A DNA stretch of 64,000 nt from Siderastrea siderea (GCA_964030785.1 OZ034971.1:36756304-36820303), one strand, 5' to 3'; counted from the stretch's first letter, positions 12,055-24,026 are shown. Notes: generated by a model from the letters alone, not told the origin. Numbers and translations are program-made.

Positions 12055-12519
12055 CTTTCTGCGCTCGTTACTCAGACGTCGTTTTGCGAGGGCTGAAGTG
12101 GCGACCTCGCGAAACGTCGGCTGATTTCTCAGGCTTCTGTATTGGTTACTAGTTCCTTTTGACAGAATTTTTTTCTGCAAATGGTTCATACTTTCCAGGC
12201 ATAACTAACTAACATTTTCTACACTATGATCCTGTAGAAGAGGATTCGGGATTACTCACTCTTTTCCTTCTTGCCCTTGCCACACGATCGCATGATCTCG
12301 CTTGACTTTTCTCAGCCTGGCATTTTTGGCAATATCTTCAAGGACATCTGTGAATTTAACAATTATAAAACATAATTATCTACGTTTAAAATGAACGCAA
12401 ATGTCCACGGAAAAAAGCCCTTGCTACGTAAAAACAGAATGCAATAAACATAGCGCACTTTGTCGTGCATCCCAAACAGCTAACGGCTGCATGTACATGT
12501 ACATTTACAGTAAACGAAA

Positions 12520-12680
12520 AGCCCTTTTCACAGTTAACTTTTCTCATTTGGATTACAATGTATTTAAACGTGGATGTGAGGCAATCTCGGGCAGAAATAC
12601 CAAAATTGCCCGAAATTGCCTCACGTCCACGTTCAAAAACATTGTTATGCAAATGAGAAAAGTTAACTGTGAAAAGGGCT
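12520..12680. repeat. 161-bp near-perfect inverted repeat
   Basis: The left arm starts AGCCCTTTTCACAGTTAAC and the right arm is its reverse complement, ending GTTAACTGTGAAAAGGGCT. Arms of about 75 bp differ at a handful of sites. Any frame crossing it is an artefact of the palindrome. No target duplication was found. Confidence 0.85.
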
Positions 12681-13020
12681 ATCGCACGTTATTCAACCAA
12701 CGAACGCGAGCTGGAAATAGAGGTGATAAACAGCGACCAATGAACGAGAAGAGTAGCGCCGAGGTTGGTTTTAATTACATCATCTCCAACATGCGAATGT
12801 GGACTAATCTTTGCAGAATTATGTTGCCATATTTTAGGCCAAAATGTTTGCTTATCAAAAATCTTTTGAATCCCGCGGCACTTGACATTACATCCTTACA
12901 AGGCAAAAAGCAGAGTGATTCGCTGATACCCCGTGCGCGGTGAACCAATCAGAAAACTAGAAATTCAATAACCGAGATTGAGAATGCAAACAATAGAGTT
13001 CTTTTGTCGAAGGCACTATA

Positions 13021-13122
13021 GTGTGATAGGTTGCCCGAGGAAAATTGATGTTCACAACAAATATTAGGTTCGAGGGCTTATATGAAGTTTGAGCATTAAA
13101 TTTCCGAGGGAACCTATCACAC
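13021..13122. repeat. Small inverted-repeat element
   Basis: GTGTGATAGGTT..CCGAGG at the left pairs with CCGAGGGAACCTATCACAC at the right. The middle is unrelated. ATA lies next to both ends. Confidence 0.6.
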
Positions 13123-13159
13123 ATAGAGCCTGAGACAGAAGGAATTTATAGTTTTTATC

Positions 13160-13294
13160 GTACAACGCTAAATTTTGAGCGAAAATTGCCAAAAACGGGC
13201 ATTATGCGCTGATAGGCGCCCGCTGAGGAGAGACACTGTCGCGTCACGTGATCAATTTCCACCAATGTGAGTACGCCAAAATTTAGCGTTGTAC
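13160..13294. repeat. Small inverted-repeat element
   Basis: GTACAACGCTAAATTTTG at 13160 is exactly inverted as CAAAATTTAGCGTTGTAC ending at 13294. There is no coding capacity between the arms. Confidence 0.7.
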
Positions 13295-14289
13295 TATAAT
13301 TGACAATATTAGATGAAGAATAACTAACGTGGCTCCTAGTGCTAAGTTGATTATGGTCATTTCATACCGATTTCGTACCCATCAAGCTCGAGTAGAATAA
13401 TTGCAATTCTCAACATCGTTAACCGTGGTTGATCGAGCTTTAAAAGGCAGAGTTACTTGCGCATAGTTCTTGGATATGTGTAAGACAATGAAAATGATAG
13501 AAATTCATGTTATGAATATTCATGCTGTGTTATTAAATATTTTGCTGATTCTTGGCGTTTGTTGCTGTGGTCTCTACTCCCTCCTCTCGTTCGAGTATGG
13601 AAAAGTTGCGCAAAATGCTGATCTATATCTATGCACGTGCATTGTTTCGCGCTCAATGAACGTTACATAATTTATTGCTTGTATTTCTAACTGGCCTCCC
13701 GGATTCAGTGGTTAACACAAACTTGACCTTTGTTATTTGGCCAAAATCTTATCATAGTTGTTTACATACCTTTCCCAAGGTTATGAAACAGTGGTGCTCT
13801 GGTTCTGAAAAAAGGAAGAATTCTTTGAATGTTTTCAAGTGAACGAGCTTCTGGTGGGCTTGTCATCACGCGTTCAGTTAAGTCCCACATGGGTCCGCAG
13901 CCGCCATTTCAGAGCTACTGTTAAAGTTAAGTTGCAGAAACGAGAGGATCTTCCGATAACTTTAATTTTAAAGATCCAAGAACGTGTTTTGCGCAATTTT
14001 CGGCAAATTGCGATCATTTGAATCGCACGCCATTTCTAAATTAAATGACGTCACATTGGCTGATTGCATTGAGAATTGTTCCGCATTACTTGAAATTGGC
14101 CAGCCCTAATAGGTGCAAGGATTTGAGTTAAAACACCAAACACACGCAAAGCATTCACCCTATTTAAAACCTGTTTTTACTTCTAAAGGGCGGATGGGCC
14201 TGTGGGGTAAAAAATATTCTGGAAATAATCGAAGTGCTAAGGACTCACATTTTTGGTAAATTCTGGGCGACCATTTAAGCTTTAATTCT

Positions 14290-15100
14290 GCCAGCGTTTT
14301 ATAAAATTATATGAATGGCTTAACTTCCCATCAATTGTATTGCTTAATCAGCAATATGTTTTACCAAATTACTTGGGTTTTGAGAGGCCAAAAAGGGTCA
14401 GTTAACATGTACTTCAAACCTTTAAAACACTCTACAAATGATAAATATGGAGGATATTACAGGACGGCGCGAAGATATGAATTTTATTTTCGAGTGCCTG
14501 AAAACAGTTACGAACGAGCGCAACGAGTGAATCAAATATTGCTTTTAACCGCCAGAAAATAATACTCACATCTTCATGCCGCCCAACCTCGTTCCCAGGG
14601 TCTCTCTCCTCTGCCTCCCTTGTCGTTGAGGGAGGCAGAGGAGAGAGACCCTGGGAACGAGGTTGGAAGCCGCCGTGTATTTTTCTTGTTATTATTTTAA
14701 AAAAAGTGTTTTTGCACCGCACCCCACCCCTCCCCCCCCCAAAAAAAAAAGAAAAAAGAAAAAAGAGAAAAAAAAGCAGTGTCATGAAAAGCGGGAAATG
14801 ATGTCAGCGATATCCTCACTAGCGAGAATATGGAAAATATACCACTTGAGTCCCGGATGTAATTTCGTATGAGCCACTCTTATCTATATAATAAACATAC
14901 GACTAGATGTTCTCTAAGGATGTCAACTTGTGAATATTCGGTGATGGAAAACGAAATCGAAAATGGAGTATCTGCTGGGGCTTTAATGTTATTCGAAATG
15001 CCTACAAAACTTATTCGCTTTAATCGTGTTAAAGACTGTTTGTAAGAGTGAGTTCGGTAAACCATGGCCATTCTACTGTTCCACTGTCACTCTCAAACTC
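14290..15100. repeat. Dispersed repeat T, copy 1
   Basis: Blocks such as ATGAATGGCTTAACTT, CAGCAATATGTTTTA, GTGAATATTCGGTGATGG and GTAAGAGTGAGTTCGG recur, diverged, near 18.15-18.35 kb and 19.65-19.85 kb. A hairpin element at 14584-14665 is nested in it. Confidence 0.5.
14584..14665. mobile_element. Perfect hairpin MITE, CAACCTCGTTCCCAGGG family
   Basis: Two exactly complementary arms of 37-38 bp (CCAACCTCGTTCCCAGGG outward) surround an 8-base loop at 14621-14628. Flanks CATGCCGCC and GAAGCCGCC are an imperfect 9-bp target duplication. The identity of the arms implies recent origin or conversion. Confidence 0.85.
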
Positions 15101-15248
15101 ATTAATAATTCATAAAGAGAAAACAAAGGAAATCTCTGCCGTGACGGTGGTTTGGATACCGGGTCTTAATTAGCATAAAATTTTGCGAACTTTTGCATTG
15201 AATTTCTCCAAGAATTATGAATGGCTTGAGAAGCCATATCACAAACTC

Positions 15249-15364
15249 GAAAGAGTGTTTTATCAGGTATCCAAACACCTCAAAGTCGGTCAAAAAAACT
15301 CGGCTGCGCCTCGTTTTTTCAACCCACTTCTTGGGATCTGGATATCCTGATGAAACACTCTTTC
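15249..15364. repeat. Fold-back element
   Basis: GAAAGAGTGTTTTATCAGG at the left pairs with CCTGATGAAACACTCTTTC at the right (one mismatch). The loop holds a CTCGGCTGCGCCTCG segment. Confidence 0.65.
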
Positions 15365-15884
15365 TCGTGTTTGATATATTACGAGTTATAACGTGTCAAA
15401 AAATTCAAACAGTTACAGTTGATCCACGTCACGCGTGAACGGAAACCTCAACACGTGATCCGAGTCTTCAAATAAACAAGCTACTTTCAGTGACGTTACG
15501 GAGATCACAAGGGAAATATTGAAGATCTCATTGAAATTTCCGAAAATGGCTTCTATCTTTGTAGAAGCAACAGGTTGTGACGGGACAAATCTTTGTTTTA
15601 TCGAGAGACCGCGTTATTTTCTGGGTTCGCTTCTCGTCAGTGGTTCAAAAACGTTTTAGACGACTAGAAGGAGGTGAAATTATGTCAATTATTTTGCTGA
15701 CGCGTGATTCCTGTTTCAACCGAACGAGAACAAACCTTGGAGCTGAACGCTTGTGTAAGAACGGTAACTCCGAAGGAAGTGGACGAAAACCAAGATACAT
15801 CTGCCGTGTCAAGCAATTACTGATAACAGTTTTTCCTAGTTGCCAGGTTGATTAAAGACAAAGCCGACGCTTCGTCCAGAGTTA

Positions 15885-16302
15885 ACCAAAGCGTAATGTG
15901 AGTTGTTTGTATGGAGCTGAAATTCGATCCAAAATGTAAATGGTCAGTTTTCCGTGCAAAATACCTAAAAAGCGAAATAGAGTTTGAAGACCATTACCTG
16001 TTGTGTGTTTTTGCCACTTTCCGAGCTTCTGGAGGCCGTTTGGGGCGATTTTCTGTTTAACGGTCGATGCGACATCATGCCAAAGTAAAGCCAGTACGTG
16101 ACAAGACGTCGCTTCGACCGTTAAACAGAATATCGCCCCAAACGGCCTCCAGCAGTTCGGAAAAGCGGTAAAGACACAGCAAACACACAACAGGTAAGGT
16201 ATTTCAAACTCTATTTTGATTTTTAGGTATTTTCCTAGGAAAACTGCCGATTATTTTCAATCGAATTTCAGCTCCATACAAACTCTCATATTACGCTTTG
16301 GT
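15885..16302. mobile_element. 418-bp fold-back MITE with nearly full-length arms
   Basis: ACCAAAGCGTAATGTGAG starts the left end. The right end mirrors it, ending CATATTACGCTTTGGT. Pairing continues through GTATGGAGCTGAAATTCGAT, TACCTGTTGTGTGTTT and TGGAGGCCGTTTGGGGCGAT to a centre near 16095. Each arm is about 200 bp with scattered mismatches. A 102-codon minus frame inside it is not a gene. Confidence 0.8.
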
Positions 16303-17544
16303 GACCTGTGCTTCGTCTATTGCATAACCGACTGCTCAACAATCTTTCGCGATTTTCCAATCCATATATCCTAGGTTTCGCTAGTTTGAACAATTCAATA
16401 GATTCTACATGCAACGTCGTCTGAAAGTTTAGAAGGATAACTTCGTCCCCCTTGACTGAACGCCTCAAATGTACTGAACGTTTCATGATGTCGAATGATA
16501 CAATGCCAACGCCAGGAGTTGCACGAGCTGCTGTGGAGATCAGGGCGGAAAAAGGTTGGGCGATGAAACGAGCGCGTCCGAGCAAAAAGGTGTGATGCAG
16601 TGGACTAGGATCTAATTAGGTGCTAGATCAAAATGGTTGCTTCCTTGGCTTTCCTCCATAATCCTGATAATCTATTAAGTTCCCGAAAAACGCCGACTTC
16701 GGGTTATCTTTCCTTTGTCTTATCCGCCTTGATCGATGCTAACAAACTGCCTAAAAACTGTCTAAAAACGAGCAGAGTAAAGTAAAAAGATGGAAATGGC
16801 GTTTGGATGACGCGTGGCATGACGCGTATTTATTATGTGTGCAGCTCGTGCAAGGTCAATCTGGACACCATGGTTAATTAATTAAACTAAATCAACATCA
16901 ACACTGCGCTTCTTCTTCTTTTCCCCCAAAACCTCTCCTATGCTTGTCTGTTTCTTTAAGAACTACAAATAGAATTGCTCCCCAGTTTAGACGGTTTTCT
17001 TTGCCATGTTTTTGTGAGATAAAGGGAGGAGAAATCTTCAAACTTAATTTCACTTTTAATTTGTTTACACACAGTTAACGGCGTTGCGACGAATCATCGT
17101 CATGGCGCGTTGCAAGGAGGCAAAGTTTAAAGTTGCAAAACGCCACTATCTCCAAATATCTCCAGCTAATTTTTTATTATGTTATGTAAAATTTATCGGT
17201 CTTTAAAATGTGTAAGATTCAGGGTGGAGTAATTTGGAGCTTTTGTAAAAGAGACGATGAAAGGCAACCATGTCATGTTTTGCGCCAAGAGCAAGCATTC
17301 GACACCCTCAAATTGAGCTCGTTTCTAGCCAACTTACTGAGAAGAAGATTGACTAATATGCACGCAGACATAAACATTTTAAGCTGTGAGCCAGGACTGT
17401 GAAAAAACGTTTTAATCATAGTGTACGGCTGGCTGAAAAATAAAGAAAGAAAAAGAGATTTCCGGTTTGTTGAAAGGTAAATTTTGCAGGCTACCAAACG
17501 CACCGGAAGCGCGGAAAGAGCGCTCGTGCCAGTCCTTCTCCGCA
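16303..17544. other. No supported gene
   Basis: The plus strand near 16490-16590 reads TPGVARAAVEI and EKGWAMKRARPS, related to the minus-strand peptide at 17.55 kb. Otherwise nothing is recognised. Confidence 0.35.
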
Positions 17545-17817
17545 TCACACATCGCTTGAAGAGCGGACTGCTCGTTTCATCGCCCAACCTTTTCCCGCCC
17601 TGGTGGAGATCGCTTTCGGTCCCTCTCCAGTCAAATAACGATCAATTATTCGTCTTCTCGTTTCCTTGTGGAGAGGCCTACATGGCTTGTTCTTCCGACC
17701 TAAGGCATTAACATAACCAGGTCTGAACATTTCGAAACATGTGTGACAGATTCGAAATCTCCTTTCGATTTTCGAAATCCCTCTCTGAATGTCAAGAAAC
17801 ACAAGGCGAATGCCCAA
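17545..17817 (-). pseudogene. Possible paired-like helix-turn-helix fragment
   Basis: The minus strand reads GYVNALGRKNKPCRPLHK then ETRRRIIDRYLTGEGPKAIS. The pattern 'N-x-L-G ... R-P-L ... R-x-R-I-I-D ... G-x-x-P-x-x-I-S' resembles the first subdomain of PAIRED/Tc1-type DNA-binding domains. The following GKGWAMKRA segment reappears on the plus strand at about 16546-16580. No flanking exons are recognised. Confidence 0.3.
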
Positions 17818-17879
17818 ATATAGAGAACGTGACTCGTCACGTTGTTTTGAATTTTAGACTTTCCGTTCACGCGTGACGT

Positions 17880-19180
17880 GATCAACTGTAAGTAAAATTG
17901 CTGTTTATAGCTTATGCTCTTCCTCAGCAAGAATCTGTAAGCGTAGCGTTATATAAATTACAGTTATTTAGCTATTATAAAATAAGCCCTTAACTCTCCA
18001 AAGAAGTAACTTTTACTTTTGATTTTATGGCGATAAATAAATCAATGAATAAATATGCAAATGAATGAATGAATATCTGGAGCAAATATCCGAAGTCAGA
18101 GAAATATCTGAAGGGCTAATCTTTGAAAACACTCTGCAGTTGATATATACGTAAGTGAAGATTCTCTAAAAGATGTCAATCATTGTGAATATTCGTTGAA
18201 CAAAAGCGAAATCGAAAGTGAAGTGCACTCAGGGGCTTACGTCTTTTGAAATGCTTACTAAGCCTATTCGCTCTAACACGGCGTTTTAACTGAGACTGAG
18301 TAAGAGTGAGTTCGCTGAACAATATATTCTACAGTTCCCATTGTCAGAATGTGGTATTCAGTGGAGGACGATTTCCCAATGAAGCCTGTTAAGAGACATT
18401 ACTTGTTAAAATATTCAAAATATTCAGCAAAGTTGCCGCTTATAACTAATGCTCTTCTCCGCAAGAATCTGTATGCGTGGTAAGGCCTTAACTCCCCACA
18501 GAATTAACTTTCACTTTCGATTTGAAACAAAAACAAAACAAAGTTAAACAATAAAAAAGGAACTAAATAAACAAACAAATAAATACGTTAAGTTTGTCTC
18601 TGTTAATTGGTTCAATTTTTGACAGCAAGTTAATTTACATAACCTATCGGCTTCGTTTGAGTTCGTTTGATCCAGGTTTCCTGATAGTCAAGGTCAATCT
18701 ACATTTGTCTGTTTTTGCCTTAGCAAGCTGCTATGTAAAGTTTTAACAGCGATTTTTAATAGTGACAGCAGAGGCGTTTTTTAACCTGAAAACGCTCGCA
18801 CTGTCGATATTGTCCGAAGTGTTCCTTGATCTCACACCACTACAAGAAGCTTCTTACGCACGTATGTTATGTATACGCAGACGTTTTCGTGGAACTACCT
18901 CCACTTGCAGCACAGACACATTACTTGCAATATGCAGCAGCTTGTTTTGCTGATTATCACGCGATGTAGTATACGGTGTGAACCGTCTGCGAAGAAATCG
19001 TTAGCAAAGGGAAAGCTTGAAGTATGATTGCAAGGAAACTTTGTTATTATTGAATTGAGGGCGGTATTGACAGGCATTTTTATTCCTGTCTCGTGGTGTG
19101 CGACAAGTATCTTAATGACTTTCGGTTTCTAGTAAGTAAAATAAATGCTTCGGTAAGCATTGTTCTTAGCCAAGCATTTT
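17880..19180. repeat. Dispersed repeat T, copy 2 (half of an old duplication)
   Basis: Shares diverged blocks, in the same order, with 19640-20520: TTAGCAAGCTGC (18721 and 20167), GCAGCAGCTTGTTTT / GCAACAGCTTGTTTT (18931 and 20258) and GCGGTATTGACAG / GCAGTATTGACAA (about 19060 and 20412). No convincing gene is present. Confidence 0.55.
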
Positions 19181-19639
19181 CATTTCAGCTATTTTCGGAC
19201 GCCAGCTTGGCGCCGGCTTGACATGGGGTATGATCATGTATACAAAGCACACTGTTTTGATAAATTAGTCTGGCAAAGCGGATTATCAGAATTTGGCGGT
19301 CCGTTTACGCTCGAGTGTAAAAAAGGCTTGTTACTACTATAGATATTAATTACAAAAACACGATCATCTTCCAAGAATTTTACTATTATGGCGTTTTCCA
19401 CAATTTTCGGCCAGTTAACTAACGTCAGTGGCTATTTAAGAATTATTCCACTTTACTGAGATTGGCTAACCATGATATCTGCAAGAATTTCAGTTTTGAA
19501 ACGAAACACGTGCACAGTTTTTCACCCATTACAGTCCTACTTAGCACGGTTTTTTGGACTTCTAGATGGGGAATGGGGCCGGTGTGGATTCCGCGACAAA
19601 GATTTATCTGGGAAGATTTGTCCGGGGGACTATTTACTA

Positions 19640-20520
19640 TGCCTTAATTTGACAGCGCTTTACACAGATATCTGAATGGCTAAACTTTCTACCAAATTAA
19701 ATTTATTGCTTAGTGTGATCAGCAATATGTTTACAGCTTGTGAATAATCGTTTATCGAAAGCGAAATCGAAAGTGGAGTATCTGTGGGGGCTTATATCTG
19801 CTTGAAATGCTTACGTAAGCTTTTTCAATGAAGGACAATTGTCGGTTTTCAGTGCCTGCCGAATCATTTAATACAGGTCACAAAAATTTAGATAGTTCAG
19901 CAAAATTGCTGTTTATAACAAATGCTCTTCCTCAGCAAGAATCTGTAAGGCTTGGGGTTGTATATATAATGACAATTATTTGTCAAAGGATGCCCTTAAC
20001 TCCCCACTTTCACTCTCAATTTGAAAAAAACACTCAGCTGATGATAATTCTTGATGAATGCGCTTAATCTGTTGGCTTCGTTGGATTTCGTTTTTTGTGC
20101 AGGTTAATACCACTGAATCACTGACGAGTCATCGCTAAGCCGGATCCATATTTGTCTGTTTTTGTCTTAGCAAGCTGCCATGTAAAGAAGTTTAACAGTG
20201 GACTACTCGTTCAAGTTTGCTTTGCGTTAGCTTCTTACGGCATCACTTGTAATATATGCAACAGCTTGTTTTATTTTCATGCACGCGATTTGAACCCTTT
20301 TGGGAAGCAACGGGAAAGGCCCGAAGAATGAAAGCAAGAAGTCTTCTGTTATTATTGTATACCAATGGTTTAGACGATGCGTGGGCCGGCTGCAACGCAG
20401 GCTAATTGGGGGCAGTATTGACAAGTCTATTTACTCTGTCTGGTGGCATACGACAGGTATCTTATTGACCTTCGCTTTCTAATCAATAAAAGAACTGCTT
20501 CGTTAAGCGTTTTCTTCGCA
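19640..20520. repeat. Dispersed repeat T, copy 3 (other half of the duplication)
   Basis: Collinear with copy 2 at offsets of about 1.3-1.45 kb. It also has the CAGCAATATGTTTA block shared with copy 1. It ends near GCTTCGTTAAGC (20497). Confidence 0.55.
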
Positions 20521-21862
20521 ACCAATCGTTAATTCTGGCTTGACATGTGGTATGCGGTGTTTTGTTAAGATGTGCACACACAGCACTTAGTGAAATTTTG
20601 ACTGGGCACGTGTTTTGGTGATGTTCGAAAAATAATAATTTTCTGTGCCTACATGGCAGACTGACAAATGATTGGCTCATTTCATTTATATTTTATCAAT
20701 GACAGCTAGAAGTCCTTGGATTTTAATTAAACCCGCTAAAATGACCTTCATCCCGATCTTTCAGTTCTCAGTGACAATTCAGACAACGGAAATAACTATT
20801 CAGTTGATTGCTTTTCCTAGAATTAAGGTCTGCCCTAACTACGTACTTTGCGTAAATCCAGTTTCTATTGCCAACTTAAATCAACCGGTACGGTACACTA
20901 GTAGATAAGCTAGCGAAGGACAGTAGCGTTTTACCAATCTGAGGTTGCTTTGTACATCCAGTAAAATATATTCCCGTTGAACGGCCACTCTGTACATTTC
21001 ATTCTCGCGATTATCCGGATATTTTCTGAGACATTTAAAACTTCCAGGATACTTCAAGAAAAAAAAAGGAAAAATTCTATTTATTTAGAAAAATGCGATA
21101 TTTGGAGTTTTTGTTTAGCTAGGCTCTAGGTCAACACTAATCTTTTTCAGCAGTTCGCCGATGAAAATGGCATCCCATGATGCTGAAGCTACTGGTTATG
21201 TTGTGACCGTATGGCAAATCACGAATGCCGTGAAACTGAAATACGACCACGGAACGACCACAATAGGTATACCGGGAACTGAAATTGTTAATTGTTAAGT
21301 ACATATCAACGTCAGTCAGAAACGGCCTCAACACAGAAACAGACTCTTGGTCTTCTTTTTGGGGTCAGAGAGAGTTTATTATTATCCTACAAATACATAC
21401 ACACCATCACAAATACAAATGAAGTAATTACAATCATTGTGAAACAATATATGAGATAACAAGGCCCATAACGAAGAGGGTCTGGATGGGGTTAACTGCT
21501 AGCTGAGAATTGGCCAAAATTAATTATAACTTTCAGCTGACGTATAGCTGAAAATTTCAACATACCTGTTAGTTGAGATAGTAGAATTTTTCCTGGGTAT
21601 CCTTGAGCTGTCTATTGGGTATGTGTTATTTTGTTGCCTTTTATACAACTTGATTTCATACCCGGCGTGTTAAATCATTAAAATCGACGGTCGATGACCA
21701 ATTGATAACGCTTGTTTTTGTGATAATTGGACATGACCATTGATTTCCAATATCAATCGATTAATTGTGATCGATTATAACGATTGCCATCGACTGTCAT
21801 CTGGATTGGTTTTTATTCATGGGGAAGATGTAATTAATGCCATATGAAGTGATTTTATTCCG
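20521..21862. other. No supported gene; possible LINE 3' tail
   Basis: On the minus strand, 21430-21360 ends in AATAATAAACTCTCTCTG, like a retrotransposon 3' end. No coding part is seen. Confidence 0.35.
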
Positions 21863-21954
21863 ATAACATAACATAACATAACATAACATAACATAACATA
21901 ACATAACATAACATAACATAACATAACATACGTAACATAACATAACATAACATA
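21863..21954. repeat. (AACAT)n pentanucleotide array
   Basis: About 18 units of AACAT, with one two-base interruption near 21931 (CGTAACAT). The minus strand reads as an endless CYVML peptide, which is an artefact. Confidence 0.95.
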
Positions 21955-22052
21955 GGGGAATATTAAAAGTATTATTCCCCTCGCAGCACACCCACACGCG
22001 TCGCATTACACGCACTGACAAACAAAACCACATTCAAACACGAAAAGGTTAC

Positions 22053-22347
22053 CTTTTTAGTGTTCTTTGGGATCCTTTCACTGTTCCTGGCCAGCAGCTC
22101 TTTGTCATCTACGACGATGATATCCCTCTTCGACGTTTTCTTCTCATTTGTTTCAGCCTCCTTGTCAACGCTGCCGATTGAGACTTCTTCATACTTATCC
22201 GCCTGGTTGAAGCTAAACAACCCTTATGTTGCCTCTTCAATGCTGAACTGGGCGTTTTCGTAGTCCCCTAGCAAATTCTCTAAGTCATTGCCGGAATTTA
22301 TTAAAACTGCTTTGCGTAAGGAAAATGTCTTCCTCGGAATCACTCAT
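22053..22347 (-). pseudogene. First-exon remnant of a second Crypton-type recombinase gene
   Basis: On the minus strand an ATG at 22347 opens an acidic N-terminus (MSDSEEDIFLTQSSF). The frame then shifts and continues through a Glu/Asp/Lys-rich stretch to ERIPKNTKK at the donor AAAAAG|GTAACC (22052). An in-frame TAA also interrupts it. The layout parallels exon 1 of the recombinase at 26.3-28.0 kb, which ends with an acidic region and the AKTKQATQWAV segment just before its donor. No recombinase core follows downstream (toward lower coordinates); that stretch is an AACAT array. The likeness to other family first exons is from memory, so this is a tentative call of a dead fragment. Confidence 0.4.
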
Positions 22348-22625
22348 TTCTAACCTCGTTGTAGTAAAGTGGTGAAAAAAGTGGTTGCAAATTTGTCAAA
22401 GTTGTCAGTACTATTAGGCAATTACAAAATCCCTGTGCGTATTTTAGGAATCTTTAATCTATTGTAAAGCTTGTTTGGCACGCACATTGGTTGTTTTGAT
22501 CGGCGTATCAAAAACGAAAAAAACAACCTGTTTATTATAAATTTTTACAATGTGGAAACCCCAGTGCCTCTTTCGGAACCTTTTTGCTATTGTTTAGTGT
22601 GAGTCCGGAAAAATATTTGTTTTCC

Positions 22626-22735
22626 TTCAGCGTACTTCGCTGACCTCGCTGACCTCGCTGACATTTTCACGCTCAGCGTACCTCGCTGACCTCAGCGTAC
22701 CTCGCTGACCTCGCTGACCTCGCTGACATTTTCAC
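22626..22735 (+). repeat. Minisatellite of 9-bp CTCGCTGAC units at the 5' edge of the LINE
   Basis: Units of CTCGCTGAC, interrupted by CAGCGTAC variants and two copies of GACATTTTCAC, fill about 110 bp. The unit translates in the RT frame as Leu-Ala-Asp, and the last copy runs directly into the RT coding sequence. It may have expanded from retrotransposon sequence. Confidence 0.7.
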
Positions 22736-22751
22736 CCCTGTCGTCACAAAG

Positions 22752-24026
22752 GTGTGGAACCTCTGCCTCCTCACCCAGTCCTGGCCTCGATCATGGAAAA
22801 GATCGAATGTTTATCCACTCCCTAAAGTTGAACTTCCTATAGAAGACAAAGACTATCGAGGAATTAGCATAACACCTGTCATAGCGCGTGCGTTTGAAAA
22901 GGCAATTTATAGGAACCATGCGAAAGATATCGTGGAACAGAATCTCAGCTCAAGTCAATTCGCATATAGGGACGGAGGAAATTGTACAGACGCTTTGCTA
23001 GCTATTCAGCACACTGTATACAGCTACTTAGATCAACCTGACTGCAAAGCTGTGCGTCTTTTTACTATGGATTTTAGTAAGGCTTTTGACTCTGTCAAAC
23101 ACTCCTTACTACATGAAAAACTGAAAAACCTTCCACTGAACCCCTATGTTATCAATCTCTATCTGGATTTTGTAAAACACAGGCAACAAAGAGTCGTCCA
23201 CAATACATTTTCAGGGCTTTGGAAAGAGGTCAATCAAGGCACTACTCAGGGTAGTGTCAGCGGCCCCTACCTATTTAATATTTTTCTAAATGACCTCGAG
23301 ATTAAAAATGGCTCTACAACTTGTTTGTATAAATATGCGGACGACTCCACCATTATTGCACCGGTGTGGAGGGATATAGACTGTTCAAACGAGTTAGTAA
23401 TGCAGTTCTTAGAATGGTCAAAAAACAACTGCATGACCTGTAATCCTAGTAAATGTAAAGAACTTGCCTTTGTGAAAAAAGGCAATGCACAAATCTTTGA
23501 GAGAGTAGCTGGAATACCTCAGGTTAAGGAACTTGTTCTGCTGGGTGTTACTTTCCAGTCTGACACCCGATTTAACACTCATGTAAAGAACAAACTCATA
23601 AAAGCAAACAAGTCTTTCCATGTGCTCAGGACGCTTAGAAGAGAGGGGTACAATCAATCAGAAATTGACTACCTTTTCAATTCTATTGTACTACCAAATA
23701 TCTCATACGGGCTTGCGGTGTACGGAGCCGCTGAAGCTGAACTAACAACGATCCAGTGTTTTTTGGATAGGTGTAAGAAGCGTAGGTACATCTCACATAG
23801 CATAGATATCCAAGATCTTTTAGAAAAACAAGATAAGAAAATATGCACTAAAGTTATGGGCTTAGAGGGTAACCCGCTGTATAACATGTTGCCGGAGGTT
23901 AAGAACACCAAATACGAGCTTAGAAGAAAGTCGGCCGTGAAACCTAAAATAAACACGAAGCGCTTCATGAGCTCTTTTATTAACCGCCTTACTTTTAAAT
24001 ACAAATTAGCTGATTTATTTCATTAG
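22752..24026 (+). CDS. Reverse transcriptase of a non-LTR retrotransposon (N-terminally truncated)
   Basis: A 424-codon open frame encodes most of an RT domain with all catalytic blocks: [14 protein letters not shown] at residues 104-117 (motif A, catalytic Asp), [13 protein letters not shown] at 163-175 (motif B) and KYADDST at 194-200 (motif C). Thumb and C-terminal sequence follows ([25 protein letters not shown]). It lies in the Jockey/CR1/L2 sector, of a type I recall as abundant in corals. There is no endonuclease domain or ORF1, so the copy is 5'-truncated and cannot be autonomous. The frame is open upstream through [12 protein letters not shown], so the true start is lost. The lack of stops suggests a fairly recent insertion. 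Confidence 0.85.
   Translation: MWNLCLLTQSWPRSWKRSNVYPLPKVELPIEDKDYRGISITPVIARAFEKAIYRNHAKDIVEQNLSSSQFAYRDGGNCTDALLAIQHTVYSYLDQPDCKAVRLFTMDFSKAFDSVKHSLLHEKLKNLPLNPYVINLYLDFVKHRQQRVVHNTFSGLWKEVNQGTTQGSVSGPYLFNIFLNDLEIKNGSTTCLYKYADDSTIIAPVWRDIDCSNELVMQFLEWSKNNCMTCNPSKCKELAFVKKGNAQIFERVAGIPQVKELVLLGVTFQSDTRFNTHVKNKLIKANKSFHVLRTLRREGYNQSEIDYLFNSIVLPNISYGLAVYGAAEAELTTIQCFLDRCKKRRYISHSIDIQDLLEKQDKKICTKVMGLEGNPLYNMLPEVKNTKYELRRKSAVKPKINTKRFMSSFINRLTFKYKLADLFH

Noticed and set aside
12401..12943. A 180-codon plus-strand protein
   Set aside because: It crosses the 161-bp palindrome and has no motif; the frame is chance.
21863..21954. Internal telomeric repeat
   Set aside because: The unit is AACAT, not TTAGGG, and there is no chromosome-end context.
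21797..22033. A membrane-like CYVML-repeat protein
   Set aside because: Pure translation of the AACAT microsatellite.
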